From Methanococcus maripaludis C5 (GTDB lineage Archaea > AGJL01 > Methanococci > Methanococcales > Methanococcaceae): a DNA stretch of 64,000 nt. Both the position numbers and the translations under genes were made by a program. Position 1 is the first letter of the stretch, and every line of letters starts with the position of its first letter. The DNA lies in assembly GCF_000016125.1 (NCBI RefSeq), contig NC_009135.1:1612001-1676000 (forward strand), in the 5' to 3' direction. A model generated the notes under the pieces. That model did no database searches and was not told the origin of the DNA. It saw only the letters and a program-made list of their open reading frames with translations. Below, piece by piece: positions 1 through 8,997 of this stretch.

Positions 1-26
1 ATAAGATCTAATTTAAGCGGGATATT

Positions 27-518
27 ATGAAACACAGGAAGCTTGAAAACTCAGAAATTAGCGCCATAAAAGCGGCCATTTCTAGGTATATTGGTAAAAA
101 AGCTGAAGAGCTTGATTTTAAGAATTTTTTAATACTAAAAGGCAAATCAAAAAACGTAGTTTACGTAAGTTCAAAAGCTCTCGAATCTCTGAAAAATCAC
201 AAGGATATTTACAGTGTAGGAATAAATGTCGGCGAGCTCGAAGAAATCTCCGGAAAAGAAAAGTTTTTACCTTCATTAGAAGGCATAACCATGGTTTCAA
301 AGTACATTGAAAAAAATTATGCACGGATAAATGAAAAAGGCGAAAGTTTATTCCTCTACGAACGAGACGTTTTCGATACTTCAATCATCGAAGTTGTTGG
401 GGATGGAAAAGTCGCAGTATTTAACGAAAACAAAGAGTTACTCGGAATTGGAAAATACAACGGAAAATTAATCAAAAATATAATGGATCGTGGATGGTAC
501 TTAAGGCACGGCGGATAG
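27..518 (+). CDS. PUA-domain protein, putative RNA-binding
   Basis: A 163-residue protein. The C-terminal half (about residues 80-160) has the PUA pattern: a conserved 'GITMVSKYIEKNY' lead, a strand-turn region with 'GDGKVAVFNENKELLGIGKY', and a short basic tail 'DRGWYLRHGG'. PUA domains bind structured RNA in tRNA and rRNA modification enzymes; here no catalytic domain is attached, so the N-terminal 75 residues probably serve as a partner or second RNA-binding module. The start is set by GGGAT just before the ATG. The next gene follows within 13 bp and truD is two genes downstream, so a shared RNA-modification operon is a reasonable inference. The exact family (for example Nip7-like) is not certain. 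Confidence 0.7.
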   Translation: MKHRKLENSEISAIKAAISRYIGKKAEELDFKNFLILKGKSKNVVYVSSKALESLKNHKDIYSVGINVGELEEISGKEKFLPSLEGITMVSKYIEKNYARINEKGESLFLYERDVFDTSIIEVVGDGKVAVFNENKELLGIGKYNGKLIKNIMDRGWYLRHGG

Positions 519-531
519 AATGGTGACTGAA

Positions 532-1332
532 ATGGAGTCTAATCAACTTATAAACAGGATTTTAAGAGATATTTTAAAGAATATTGATGATTATTCAAAA
601 GATCTTTTAATGGCTGAAACACTCGACGTTGAATTCAAAGGACTTAATTTATGGGATTTGGATGGCAAAAGGTATTCTATAAAAAATTTACTGGACTGCG
701 ACGAATTACCAAGTTTTGAAGCAACAAACAGAAAATATACTCTCAGAAAAGTGAATTTAAAACATATAGATGACGGAATAATGATAATACACCTTTCTTC
801 GAGAAAATCGGACAAATACAGTTTTTCATTAGACAATACTTTCGAAGTTATTTTAAAGACGTTTTCAGCGGCTGCATATGAACACAGGGAAAGAATATTA
901 CTGTGGAATGAATTGAGCGACGAAGAACTCGACATTAAAATCTCAGAATTCGATGTAAATTTGGAATCAATAGTTCTGAAGATTTCAGAAGATTCAGATA
1001 TTTCCGAAGTTTTGGTATATATCGACGTATTCATGGATTTAGAAAAAATAGAAAATGTAATGGAGTACGAAGACGAAAAACTGGTTATCTGGCTTCATCC
1101 GGTATTTTTATTTTCAAAAGAATCCACATTAAAAGGTCTCGTAGCATACGAACTATCAAAATACAATAAAAGCCTAATTGAAGACCATTACAGAGATATT
1201 TTGGAGTACTGTAAAGAATATCGAGAATTGTGTGGTAAAAACTTAAAAATAATCGAAAAAATTCGAGAAATTGCAGTAAAAAGAAACGACTCTGATATTT
1301 TGAAAGAAATAGATCAGATGAATACTATTTAA
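532..1332 (+). CDS. Hypothetical protein, acidic, 266 aa
   Basis: I do not recognise this family. The protein is soluble-looking, rich in Glu, Asp and Lys, with no signal peptide, membrane segment or Cys cluster. Its C-terminal third (about residues 195-266) is predicted helical and charged, as in a helical bundle or coiled coil. The start chosen is the ATG at 532, because GGTGA sits five bases upstream; an in-frame ATG at 520 would place that ribosome binding site inside the gene. It lies between the PUA protein and truD with gaps of 13 and 10 bp, so it is probably co-transcribed with them. Confidence 0.6.
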   Translation: MESNQLINRILRDILKNIDDYSKDLLMAETLDVEFKGLNLWDLDGKRYSIKNLLDCDELPSFEATNRKYTLRKVNLKHIDDGIMIIHLSSRKSDKYSFSLDNTFEVILKTFSAAAYEHRERILLWNELSDEELDIKISEFDVNLESIVLKISEDSDISEVLVYIDVFMDLEKIENVMEYEDEKLVIWLHPVFLFSKESTLKGLVAYELSKYNKSLIEDHYRDILEYCKEYRELCGKNLKIIEKIREIAVKRNDSDILKEIDQMNTI

Positions 1333-1342
1333 TGGGTGCATC

Positions 1343-2512
1343 ATGAAATTTAGGCAAAAACACGAAGATTTCATCGTAAATGAGATTTTAGATTATGAAT
1401 TAAATGATTCTGGAAATTATTCGCTATATGCCCTCCAAAAAAACGGAATAGAAAATTTAAAAGCGATATCGTATCTTTCAAAAAACCTTGAAGTTCCTAC
1501 AAAAGAAATTGGGTACTGTGGTTTGAAGGATAGGCACGCGATTACAACGCAGTACGTTTCTATTCCAAATGAATATGGTAAATTGTCCCTCAATGAAGAT
1601 AATTTAAAGCTTGAATATATTGGAAACATTGAAAAACCCTTAAAAATCGGAAAATTGTATGGAAACAGATTTGAAATTATAGCAAGGGCCATTGATAAAA
1701 ACGAATTTTTAAGGATTGCGGATAATATAAGAGCATTAGGTTTTGGCGCACCCAATTACTACGACGACCAGAGATTTGGGAGTGTATTTAACGGTAAATT
1801 TATAGCAAAAGAAATTTTGAAAGGCAATTACGAAGAAGTCGTTAAAATACTTTTAACGAGCTACACAAAAAGTGAAAAAAAGCAGTTAAAGGATTTAAAA
1901 CGATTTATTGCGAAAAATTGGGGCAGTTGGGACGAATGCTTGGAATATATTGATAAAAAACAGATAAGAAGTAAAATGTTTAGAAACATGGTTAAATCGT
2001 TAAAATACGAAAATGATTTCAAAAAAGCGTTTAAATATGTTGACAATCGATTGAAAGAGCTATTTATCTCTGCGTATCAAAGCTATCTGTGGAATGAATG
2101 TTTAAAAGAGTTTTTAAAAGAAATTATTCCAAAAGAAAATAGAAAATACGTTGATTATTCATGCGGAACATTTTTGTTTTATGAATCTATAGATGAAGAA
2201 TTATTTTGTAAATTAAAAGAAATGGACTTTCCAACAATAGTTTCCGATGTAGAATACACAGATTCAGAAAAAAAGATAATAAATGCAATTTTAAAGAAAG
2301 AACGGATTAAATTTTCAGATTTTGAGAAATTGGACTTTGGAAAATTAAAATACACGAAAAGACCGATTATTTCAATTCCTGAAGATATCAATACTGGAAC
2401 GTTTAAATCTGACGAATTAAACTCAAAAAAATATAAAATAGCTTTAGAATTTAGTTTAAAGAAAGGAAGCTACGCAACTATAATTTTAAAAAGGGTTTTT
2501 AATATTTTATAA
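1343..2512 (+). CDS. truD: tRNA pseudouridine synthase D (TruD)
   Basis: 389 residues, the usual length for archaeal TruD. The family converts a uridine in tRNA (U13 in bacteria) to pseudouridine. The N-terminal motif 'FRQKHEDFIVNEI' and the catalytic motif 'GYCGLKDRHAITTQ' with the nucleophilic Asp at residue 63 are plain, as is 'NYYDDQRFGS' near residue 135. The TRUD insertion domain occupies roughly residues 150-330. GGGTG precedes the ATG. It ends the rightward run that starts with the PUA protein and faces argH, which is transcribed towards it; the 12-bp gap is T-rich and probably serves as terminator. Confidence 0.93.
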   Translation: MKFRQKHEDFIVNEILDYELNDSGNYSLYALQKNGIENLKAISYLSKNLEVPTKEIGYCGLKDRHAITTQYVSIPNEYGKLSLNEDNLKLEYIGNIEKPLKIGKLYGNRFEIIARAIDKNEFLRIADNIRALGFGAPNYYDDQRFGSVFNGKFIAKEILKGNYEEVVKILLTSYTKSEKKQLKDLKRFIAKNWGSWDECLEYIDKKQIRSKMFRNMVKSLKYENDFKKAFKYVDNRLKELFISAYQSYLWNECLKEFLKEIIPKENRKYVDYSCGTFLFYESIDEELFCKLKEMDFPTIVSDVEYTDSEKKIINAILKKERIKFSDFEKLDFGKLKYTKRPIISIPEDINTGTFKSDELNSKKYKIALEFSLKKGSYATIILKRVFNIL

Positions 2513-2524
2513 TTTTTTTAATTT

Positions 2525-3970
2525 TTATTTTAATAAATTTTCCTTAACAGACTCGATTTCAGCAATTTTTTCATCTAAATTTTCTTTATAAGCTGAAATT
2601 TTTTCATTAAATGATGAAATTGCTCTTTCTACTTCTTCAGGTGCAGGTCCGCCGATTACATTTCTTAATTTCACGTTTTCGAAAGGATCAAGTGCAGTAT
2701 CAATTTTTTCTTGGCTTAATGAAAGGTTATTTTTTTCAAGAACTTCTGAAATTATTTCTTTAATTTCAACTTTTTCTTCGATAGATCTTTTCACAAGTTC
2801 CCCAACAATACCGTGCGCCATTCTAAATGCAATTCCGCATTCTCTAACAAGCGTATCTGCAAGTTCTGTTGCAGTAGAGTAGTTTTTCTCCGCATTTTCC
2901 TTCATTCTTTCTTTATTTACTTTAACAGTTGATATCATTCCGTCAACCATCTGAATACTATCAATCAAGGTGTAGACACTTTTCCAAAGATGCGGGCTGA
3001 TTTCCTGTAAATCTCTATTGTATGTGTTTGGAAGCGCTTTCATAATCGTTAAAACGGTTACAAGTTCCCCATTTAACGTTGAAAGTTTTGCCCTGGTAAT
3101 TTCTGCAACATCGGGATTTTTTTTCTGCGGCATTATCGAAGAGGTTGACGTGTATTCGTTTGCAATTTCAATGGTGTTAAATTCCGCACTCGAAAACACG
3201 ACGAGTTCTTCACATATTTTTGAGAGGTTTGTTCCAAGCATCGAGATATTTGCCATTGTTTCAACGATGAAATCTCTTGAAGACACTCCATCCATTGAAT
3301 TTTCGATTAAACCGTAAAATCCAAGAAGTTCCTGAGTTCTTTTCCTATTTAAATTAAATCCGGTTGTAGCCATTGCACCGCATCCGAGCGGAGAGAGATT
3401 AATTCTGTTGTATGTATCAAAAAACCTTGAAATATCTCTTTCAATTGCCGAAATGTGGCTTAAAATTTGATGTCCGAAAGTTACCGGTTGTGCTTGCTGT
3501 AAGTGCGTGTATCCGACAGTAAGTGTTTCTTTATGCTCATTTGAAACCGCAAGCATGTTTTTTTCCATTGTTATCAAATGGGTAATTATTTCAAGAACTT
3601 TTTTCCTCAAAGAAAGCCTTAAATCAGTTGCAACTTCGTCATTTCGGCTCCTTCCGGTATGCATTCTGCCTGCAACATCTTCACCAAGTTCTTTTATCAA
3701 TTCGCTTTCAATAACCATATGAATGTCATCGAGTGATGGATCAAGATCAAGAGTTTCCATGCCTTTTTCTGCTATTTTTTTAAGTTCTGCAATTATTTTT
3801 TTACCATTTTCTTCAGAAATCACATTCTGTTCGACAAGCATTGTGGTATGCGCAATATCACATAAAATGTCGCTTTCAAAGATTTCTTTATCGAATTCAA
3901 GGCTTGTAGTGAATTTCATCACGTCTTCCTTGACGTTGCTTCCAAGTCTTCCCCTTCTTAAAATGTTCAT
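2525..3970 (-). CDS. argH: Argininosuccinate lyase
   Basis: 481 residues, standard for the aspartase/fumarase superfamily. It splits argininosuccinate into arginine and fumarate in the last step of arginine synthesis. The superfamily signature appears as 'SSIMPQKKNPDVAE' near residue 270, with 'MHTGRSRNDEVATDLRL' near residue 105 and 'GYTHLQQAQPVTFGH' near residue 150 forming the substrate site. The ATG at 3970 is preferred because GGTGA lies five bases before it; the in-frame GTG at 3979 is part of that ribosome binding site. Convergent with truD. Confidence 0.97.
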   Translation of the reverse strand: MNILRRGRLGSNVKEDVMKFTTSLEFDKEIFESDILCDIAHTTMLVEQNVISEENGKKIIAELKKIAEKGMETLDLDPSLDDIHMVIESELIKELGEDVAGRMHTGRSRNDEVATDLRLSLRKKVLEIITHLITMEKNMLAVSNEHKETLTVGYTHLQQAQPVTFGHQILSHISAIERDISRFFDTYNRINLSPLGCGAMATTGFNLNRKRTQELLGFYGLIENSMDGVSSRDFIVETMANISMLGTNLSKICEELVVFSSAEFNTIEIANEYTSTSSIMPQKKNPDVAEITRAKLSTLNGELVTVLTIMKALPNTYNRDLQEISPHLWKSVYTLIDSIQMVDGMISTVKVNKERMKENAEKNYSTATELADTLVRECGIAFRMAHGIVGELVKRSIEEKVEIKEIISEVLEKNNLSLSQEKIDTALDPFENVKLRNVIGGPAPEEVERAISSFNEKISAYKENLDEKIAEIESVKENLLK

Positions 3971-4011
3971 CAAAGTCACCTTTTTTAAATCAAAATAACT
4001 ATTTCCTTAAA

Positions 4012-4461
4012 CTATAAAAATTTTTGATGTTCCACCATAATGCACTTTTCCAAAACAACATCAAAACCGTTTTTTAAAACATAATCTATAGTCCCTCTAT
4101 TTGAAGTTTCAAGCTGGAACCAGAAAGCCTTAAATCCTAATTTAACCGCATCTTCGGCAATCACAATGGTTCTTGAAGGGTTTACAAATATTGATACAAT
4201 GTCTATTTTTTCTTTTATTTCAGAAATATTTGAATAAACAGTATGATCCAGTATTTTTTCACCAGAATAGTTTGGATTTACAAAATAAACATTAAATCCT
4301 GATTCTATCAAATATTTAGAAACGAAAAAACTCGGGTTTCTGCTATTTTTTGAAATTCCGATAACTGCAATATTTTTTGAAGAATTAAGGAGGTCTTTAA
4401 TCTCCAAATCTTTCAAAATTTTTCCATGATTTGAATTTTGTAACTGATCTGAATGAGTCAT
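4012..4461 (-). CDS. CoA-binding domain protein (YccU-like)
   Basis: 149 residues forming a single Rossmann-type CoA_binding_2 domain: 'IAVIGISKNSRNPSFFVSKYL' gives the nucleotide loop near residue 32, followed by 'VYFVNPNYSGEKILDHTVY' and 'IDIVSIFVNPSRTIVIAEDA'. The family binds coenzyme A or a related nucleotide; its biological role is not settled. GGTG precedes the ATG. It lies 42 bp upstream of argH on the same strand and is divergent from the methyltransferase gene. Confidence 0.85.
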   Translation of the reverse strand: MTHSDQLQNSNHGKILKDLEIKDLLNSSKNIAVIGISKNSRNPSFFVSKYLIESGFNVYFVNPNYSGEKILDHTVYSNISEIKEKIDIVSIFVNPSRTIVIAEDAVKLGFKAFWFQLETSNRGTIDYVLKNGFDVVLEKCIMVEHQKFL

Positions 4462-4531
4462 TTAAGCACCATGTATTTTTATAGGTAATCACAATTATAT
4501 GGTTATCAGCACTTATTTTTACGTGGGAAAA

Positions 4532-5599
4532 ATGAATTTTATAGATTTATTCTGTGGATGTGGCGGGTTTTCGAGAGGATTTGTCGAAATGGGATTTAAA
4601 CCACTTTTGGCAATTGAACTGGACGAAAATGCGGCAAATTCCTATGCTTTAAATTACAATGGAATGGTTTTTGAAAAAAAATTAAACGAATTTTTAGAAA
4701 AAGAAATCTATTTTAAACTCGAAGATTTTTTGGTTCAAAATGATATCGAAGATTTTAAAAAATCAAATAATTATGAAAATTTAAATCCTGTCGTAATCAA
4801 TGAGGATATAAGAGAAATAAATTCAAAATACATAACGAATAAAATTAAAAATACTTCTGATTCAAAAATAGATCTCGTTATTGGGGGGCCACCTTGTGAA
4901 GGATACACGGGTGCAAATCCAAATCGTGAAAAGATCCCATTCAACAGGCTTTATAGGGATGAAGTTGGAAGACTGGTTTTAGAATATATCAGAATTGTTG
5001 GCGATATTTCTCCAGAAGTTTTTGTAATGGAAAACGTTCCCGGGATTTTAAACTACGAAACCAGAGAAAATCTAGAAAAAGAGTTTTCAAGAGTGGGGTA
5101 CGATGAATTGTATTTTCATGTTTTTGATTCTGAAAATTACGGGAACCCTTCACTTAGAAAACGGGTAATTATTTCCAATATTCCCTTAAATCTCGAAAAA
5201 ACTGATAATATAGATGTAAAAACTGCTTTATCAAATATCGATAGAAATGCAATAAACAATGAAAAATATCCGCTTCCAGAAAAAATTGCAAAGAATATTC
5301 ATAAAATTAAGATTGGCGGATCAGCAGTTAAGTTCAAAGCATGTGGTGGAGTTTTGGATAACTACATAAGGCTGTCAATGGAAGGAAACTCTGAAACTGT
5401 GATGGGAAAAAGGCGGTTTATCCATCCTGATGAAGATAGGCTTTTAACAGTTCGAGAACAGGCAAGACTCATGAGTTATCCTGATACTCATATTTTTGCA
5501 GGTGGAATTACTGCACAGTACAACCAAGTTGGGGAAAGCGTTCCCCCTTCACTATCTTTAGCAATTGCAAAAGAAGTTAAAAAATATTTTAACGAATAA
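4532..5599 (+). CDS. Orphan DNA (cytosine-5) methyltransferase
   Basis: 355 residues with the ordered motifs of C5-cytosine methyltransferases: motif I 'FIDLFCGCGGFSRGF' at the N terminus, motif IV 'GGPPCEGYTG' with the catalytic Cys at about residue 122, motif VI 'MENVPGI', motif VIII 'NPSLRKRVII', and motifs IX-X 'REQARLMSYPD' and 'YNQVGESVPPSLSLAI'. Motif IV reads PCEGYT rather than the usual PCQGFS. The spacing between motifs I and IV is long (about 100 residues instead of 60) because of a charged insertion. The start at 4532 puts motif I at the N terminus as in the family; an ATG at 4499 is possible. No restriction endonuclease is adjacent. Confidence 0.9.
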   Translation: MNFIDLFCGCGGFSRGFVEMGFKPLLAIELDENAANSYALNYNGMVFEKKLNEFLEKEIYFKLEDFLVQNDIEDFKKSNNYENLNPVVINEDIREINSKYITNKIKNTSDSKIDLVIGGPPCEGYTGANPNREKIPFNRLYRDEVGRLVLEYIRIVGDISPEVFVMENVPGILNYETRENLEKEFSRVGYDELYFHVFDSENYGNPSLRKRVIISNIPLNLEKTDNIDVKTALSNIDRNAINNEKYPLPEKIAKNIHKIKIGGSAVKFKACGGVLDNYIRLSMEGNSETVMGKRRFIHPDEDRLLTVREQARLMSYPDTHIFAGGITAQYNQVGESVPPSLSLAIAKEVKKYFNE

Positions 5600-5642
5600 T
5601 AACAAAATAAAATTAAAATGAAAAATAACAAAGAGGATGCTC

Positions 5643-6068
5643 ATGTTTATCGCACTTCACAACACTTTTAGTTCAAAACAGCTAGAAGAATTTACAAAGA
5701 CAGTTTTTGGAATGGGGATTGATTCAGTAATATTTACAAGAGCAACAGGTTCAGCAGCTCAAAATGGAGTTCCAATCGCTCAGAAACTGGCGATAAAATT
5801 GAATAAAAATTTAATGTTTCTCGAAGACATCGACGATGCAGTAGAGATATTAAACCCTGAACGAGTAATATTGGTAGCAGATAGGGGGATTGCAAGTGAA
5901 AAAATCGACTTCAAATCAATTGGAAAAAGGGATTTAATCATTTTTTCAGGAAATTCTTCAGGTTTTTCAAAAAAAGAACTCGAAAAAGGAAATGGAATGC
6001 ATATCTTAGAGAATAATATTGGGGCAATTGGCGAAGTTGCAATTTTCCTCTACAAAATGAACGAATAA
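5643..6068 (+). CDS. DUF2122-like protein (predicted RecB-family nuclease)
   Basis: 141 residues. The opening 'MFIALHNTFSSKQLEEF' and the stretch 'FTRATGSAAQNGVPIAQKL' match my memory of the methanogen-conserved DUF2122 family, often labelled 'RecB-family nuclease'; the nuclease label is weakly founded and I see no convincing PD-(D/E)xK motif. The fold looks like alternating alpha/beta. The ATG at 5643 is chosen because GAGG lies six bases upstream; the ATG at 5637 directly abuts that site. It precedes priL by 27 bp and may share its transcript, which is the only hint of a nucleic-acid role. Confidence 0.65.
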   Translation: MFIALHNTFSSKQLEEFTKTVFGMGIDSVIFTRATGSAAQNGVPIAQKLAIKLNKNLMFLEDIDDAVEILNPERVILVADRGIASEKIDFKSIGKRDLIIFSGNSSGFSKKELEKGNGMHILENNIGAIGEVAIFLYKMNE

Positions 6069-6095
6069 ATTATAATTTGTTAATCTGTGATTTCA

Positions 6096-7205
6096 GTGTT
6101 TCTAGACAACATGGAAAGTATTCGGGATTTGAATTTGATTGACGAAATAAATGATAGTTCAAACCTTAAATTAATCAAATATCGCTTAAAACTTTTATTT
6201 TGGAATAAAAACCCCGAAGTAACAGAAGAAGATAATGAAAAAGAATTTTCGGAGTTTTCAAGAGAATATCAAAATCTCTTAGGCGTATGTAGTACTGGGG
6301 AAATTGATATATTTTCAGAAAAAATAGATTATTTAACACTTATACTTGCAGCAAACTCTAAAAATCACAATATTTACATCAAAAAGCTTGCAGAAGAATA
6401 TGCAGAAAAAATACCTCTTGAAGAGGGGGATTCGCGAGTAAATATTTGGGATTTTATCAATGTTGCGGCAAATTCAAGGAATAACGATTTACACCTTGAA
6501 AGAATGATTCTCGAAGGAGATATTGTTCTATTGAATAAAAAACGGCAGTCAATCTATAATTTCGAAAAGATAAGGTTAAAAATTAAAGATTACGTTGATA
6601 AAGTTCGAAATGCACAAATGCCAACGGAAATAAAAGATCTGCTCGTGAAAAAATCGGAAGAAGCATTTTCAGAAATTAAAATAGATTACAATATCGAAAG
6701 CGGAATTCGGGTAAGTACTAAAGAATATTCTGGAGAAATTCCAGAAGAATGGCATCCTCCATGCATGAGGGAAATTTTAAACGATATATTGTCCGGCGGT
6801 TCTCCATCGCACTACGCAAGGCGTAGTTTTGTTGTTTATAGATTTGTATCTCAATTCGATCCTAATTTAAGGCCAATCGAAGAAGGAACAATTACAAACA
6901 GAAGTGCGCAGGATATCGCAACGGAAGAACAAATCGAACGATTTTTAGATCAAATAATAAATATTTTTAAATCTGTTGGGGATTTCGATGTTGAAAAAAC
7001 TAAATACTATATAAGTCATAATATTGGGTACAAAGTCGCAAACCATATAACGCACTGCGAGTACTGCAAAAACTGGCGTGATGATGGTGGAAAAGGGCTT
7101 GGATATTACTGCAGGCCGGACTCGACGTGTTCAAGGAAAGATATAATTCATCCTCTTGATTACCTGTGCCACAACATTAACAGACATGTAAAAAAATCAG
7201 AATAA
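6096..7205 (+). CDS. priL: DNA primase large subunit PriL
   Basis: 369 residues, typical of archaeal PriL, the regulatory, iron-sulfur half of the replicative primase. The C-terminal domain holds the four conserved Cys ligands of the [4Fe-4S] cluster: 'PPCMRE' near residue 223, 'HCEYCKNW' near residue 325 and the pair in 'YYCRPDSTC'. The stretch 'GSPSHYARRSFVVYRF' is the conserved substrate-binding helix pair. I prefer the GTG at 6096, four bases after GTGAT; a GTG at 6087 and an ATG at 6111 are alternatives. It sits 10 bp before the DNA polymerase D small subunit, so two replication genes form one unit. Confidence 0.93.
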   Translation: MFLDNMESIRDLNLIDEINDSSNLKLIKYRLKLLFWNKNPEVTEEDNEKEFSEFSREYQNLLGVCSTGEIDIFSEKIDYLTLILAANSKNHNIYIKKLAEEYAEKIPLEEGDSRVNIWDFINVAANSRNNDLHLERMILEGDIVLLNKKRQSIYNFEKIRLKIKDYVDKVRNAQMPTEIKDLLVKKSEEAFSEIKIDYNIESGIRVSTKEYSGEIPEEWHPPCMREILNDILSGGSPSHYARRSFVVYRFVSQFDPNLRPIEEGTITNRSAQDIATEEQIERFLDQIINIFKSVGDFDVEKTKYYISHNIGYKVANHITHCEYCKNWRDDGGKGLGYYCRPDSTCSRKDIIHPLDYLCHNINRHVKKSE

Positions 7206-7215
7206 CCGTGAAATT

Positions 7216-8967
7216 ATGATAAACGACTTTTTAAACATCCAGGTACTTTTAGCCCAGGATTCCTACTCAAGAATCCAAAATCTTGATACTGAAGATTTTT
7301 CAGATTTATTCAATAAGATAAAAGAATTTAAAAGTAAAAAGGACGATTTTATACTCCTTGATTCACATTTTTTAAACATTTTTTTGGGAAATAATTTAAA
7401 AAATATTTTTGAAGACTACGGAAAATTCGATTTTTTAGCATACTACACATCAAACGAAGTGGCGTCAGAAAATCAGAAAATTGTGGAACACGATGATTTT
7501 GAGCCTGTTGAACCGGAAGTTCCTATCGAAAAAGAAATTAAAAAAGAAACTAAAGTTTATGATCTCGATTTGGAAGACGTTGGGGAAGAAGAGCCCGAGC
7601 TCGATGAAATACATAAAAAATTGGAAGAAGAGCGAAAAGAAAGGCTTTTAGAAATAAGGTCTATTCGAGAAAGTGTTAATAACAAAATAAACTACTACGC
7701 AAAAGATATCGAAGCACAAATACACGTTTACGACGAATACGACGTTACTGGAAAATCAACGTGTGAGGGTACACTCGACGACTTTGTAAAATATTTTAAG
7801 GATAGATGCAGTACTTTAAGAAAAATAATCGAATTAAAGGTTCAAAAGAAAGCGTATCCCTTAAACCAGCTTTTCAGAAGAAAAAAAGAAAATGAAGTTT
7901 TCATTGCAGGGATTGTGTCAGACGCGAATACCACTAAAAACGGACACAAAATGATTGAATTGGAGGACGAAAACGGAACTTTCAGGCTACTTTTGATGAA
8001 AGACAAAATGGATAAAGGAGATCTTCCATCAGACGTTCTTTTAGATGAAGTCATAGGTTTTGAAGGAACTATTAACGATAAAGGAGACTTAATGTTTGTG
8101 GATAGGGCTTTTAGGCCCGATATTACCCCTAAGCCTACAAAAACAACAGACGAAAAAATATACACTGCATTTTTGTCAGACGTTCACGTTGGAAGCCACG
8201 AGTTTTCAAACAAAGTATTTGCAAAATTTATTAAATTCCTAAACGGGGAAGTAAATAGTGGTCTAGAAGAAAAAATAGTAAGTAGATTGAAATATATTTC
8301 AATTGCAGGGGATCTGGTGGATGGTGTTGGAATTTATCCTGGTCAGGAGTACGATCTCTATGATGTGGATATAATTTCGCAGTATGCAGAAGTTGCAGCT
8401 TATTTAGAACAGGTTCCTGAGCACATAAAATTCATAATTTCTCCTGGAAACCACGACGCGCTAAGACCTGCGGAACCGCAGCCTACATTTGATGAATCGA
8501 TAACAAGCCTGTTTCCAAAAGAGAATGTAACTTTTGTTGGAAATCCTGGTGTTGTAAACATGCACGGCCTTGATTTATTATTGTATCATGGCAGAAGTTT
8601 TGATGATATTATTGGACAGGTTTCCGTAGCTCAATATACAAACCCTCCATCAATTATGAAAGAACTTTTAAAAAGAAGGCATTTATGTCCCACATACGGT
8701 GGACGGTGCCCAATAGCTCCGGAACATATCGATTATTTGGCAATACATACAGAACCAGATATTTTCCACACCGGACACATTCATATCAACGGTTATGGTA
8801 ATTATCATGGAGTCAGGATGATAAACAGCGGTACGTTCCAAGAACAAACCGATTTCCAGAAAAGAATGGGTATCAAGCCTACGCCGGGAATTGTCCCGAT
8901 ACAGGATTTGTCTAAAAAAGAAACTCACGTAATTGAGTGGAATCAGGGAAAAATCGAAATAATTTAA
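7216..8967 (+). CDS. polB: DNA polymerase D small subunit DP1
   Basis: 583 residues. DP1 is the 3'-5' proofreading exonuclease subunit of the archaeal family D polymerase. An acidic, poorly conserved N-terminal region (about 1-190) is followed by an OB fold (about 215-300), then a calcineurin-like phosphoesterase domain with 'SDVHVGSHEF', 'GDLVDGVG', 'SPGNHDALR', 'LYHGRSFDDI' and 'HTGHIHINGYG' as the metal-binding motifs. All metal ligands appear intact, so proofreading should be active. GTGA precedes the ATG. It is transcribed with priL; the large subunit DP2 is not in this window. Confidence 0.96.
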   Translation: MINDFLNIQVLLAQDSYSRIQNLDTEDFSDLFNKIKEFKSKKDDFILLDSHFLNIFLGNNLKNIFEDYGKFDFLAYYTSNEVASENQKIVEHDDFEPVEPEVPIEKEIKKETKVYDLDLEDVGEEEPELDEIHKKLEEERKERLLEIRSIRESVNNKINYYAKDIEAQIHVYDEYDVTGKSTCEGTLDDFVKYFKDRCSTLRKIIELKVQKKAYPLNQLFRRKKENEVFIAGIVSDANTTKNGHKMIELEDENGTFRLLLMKDKMDKGDLPSDVLLDEVIGFEGTINDKGDLMFVDRAFRPDITPKPTKTTDEKIYTAFLSDVHVGSHEFSNKVFAKFIKFLNGEVNSGLEEKIVSRLKYISIAGDLVDGVGIYPGQEYDLYDVDIISQYAEVAAYLEQVPEHIKFIISPGNHDALRPAEPQPTFDESITSLFPKENVTFVGNPGVVNMHGLDLLLYHGRSFDDIIGQVSVAQYTNPPSIMKELLKRRHLCPTYGGRCPIAPEHIDYLAIHTEPDIFHTGHIHINGYGNYHGVRMINSGTFQEQTDFQKRMGIKPTPGIVPIQDLSKKETHVIEWNQGKIEII

Positions 8968-8970
8968 GTT

Positions 8971-8997
8971 AATTTTTATTTTATTTTTTTATTTTTT
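8971..8997. terminator. T-rich tract between convergent polB and GGGP synthase genes
   Basis: A run made almost entirely of T on the plus strand directly after the polB stop, overlapping the end of the convergent gene. Archaeal RNA polymerase stops at oligo-T tracts without needing a hairpin, so this should end polB transcripts. Confidence 0.6.
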
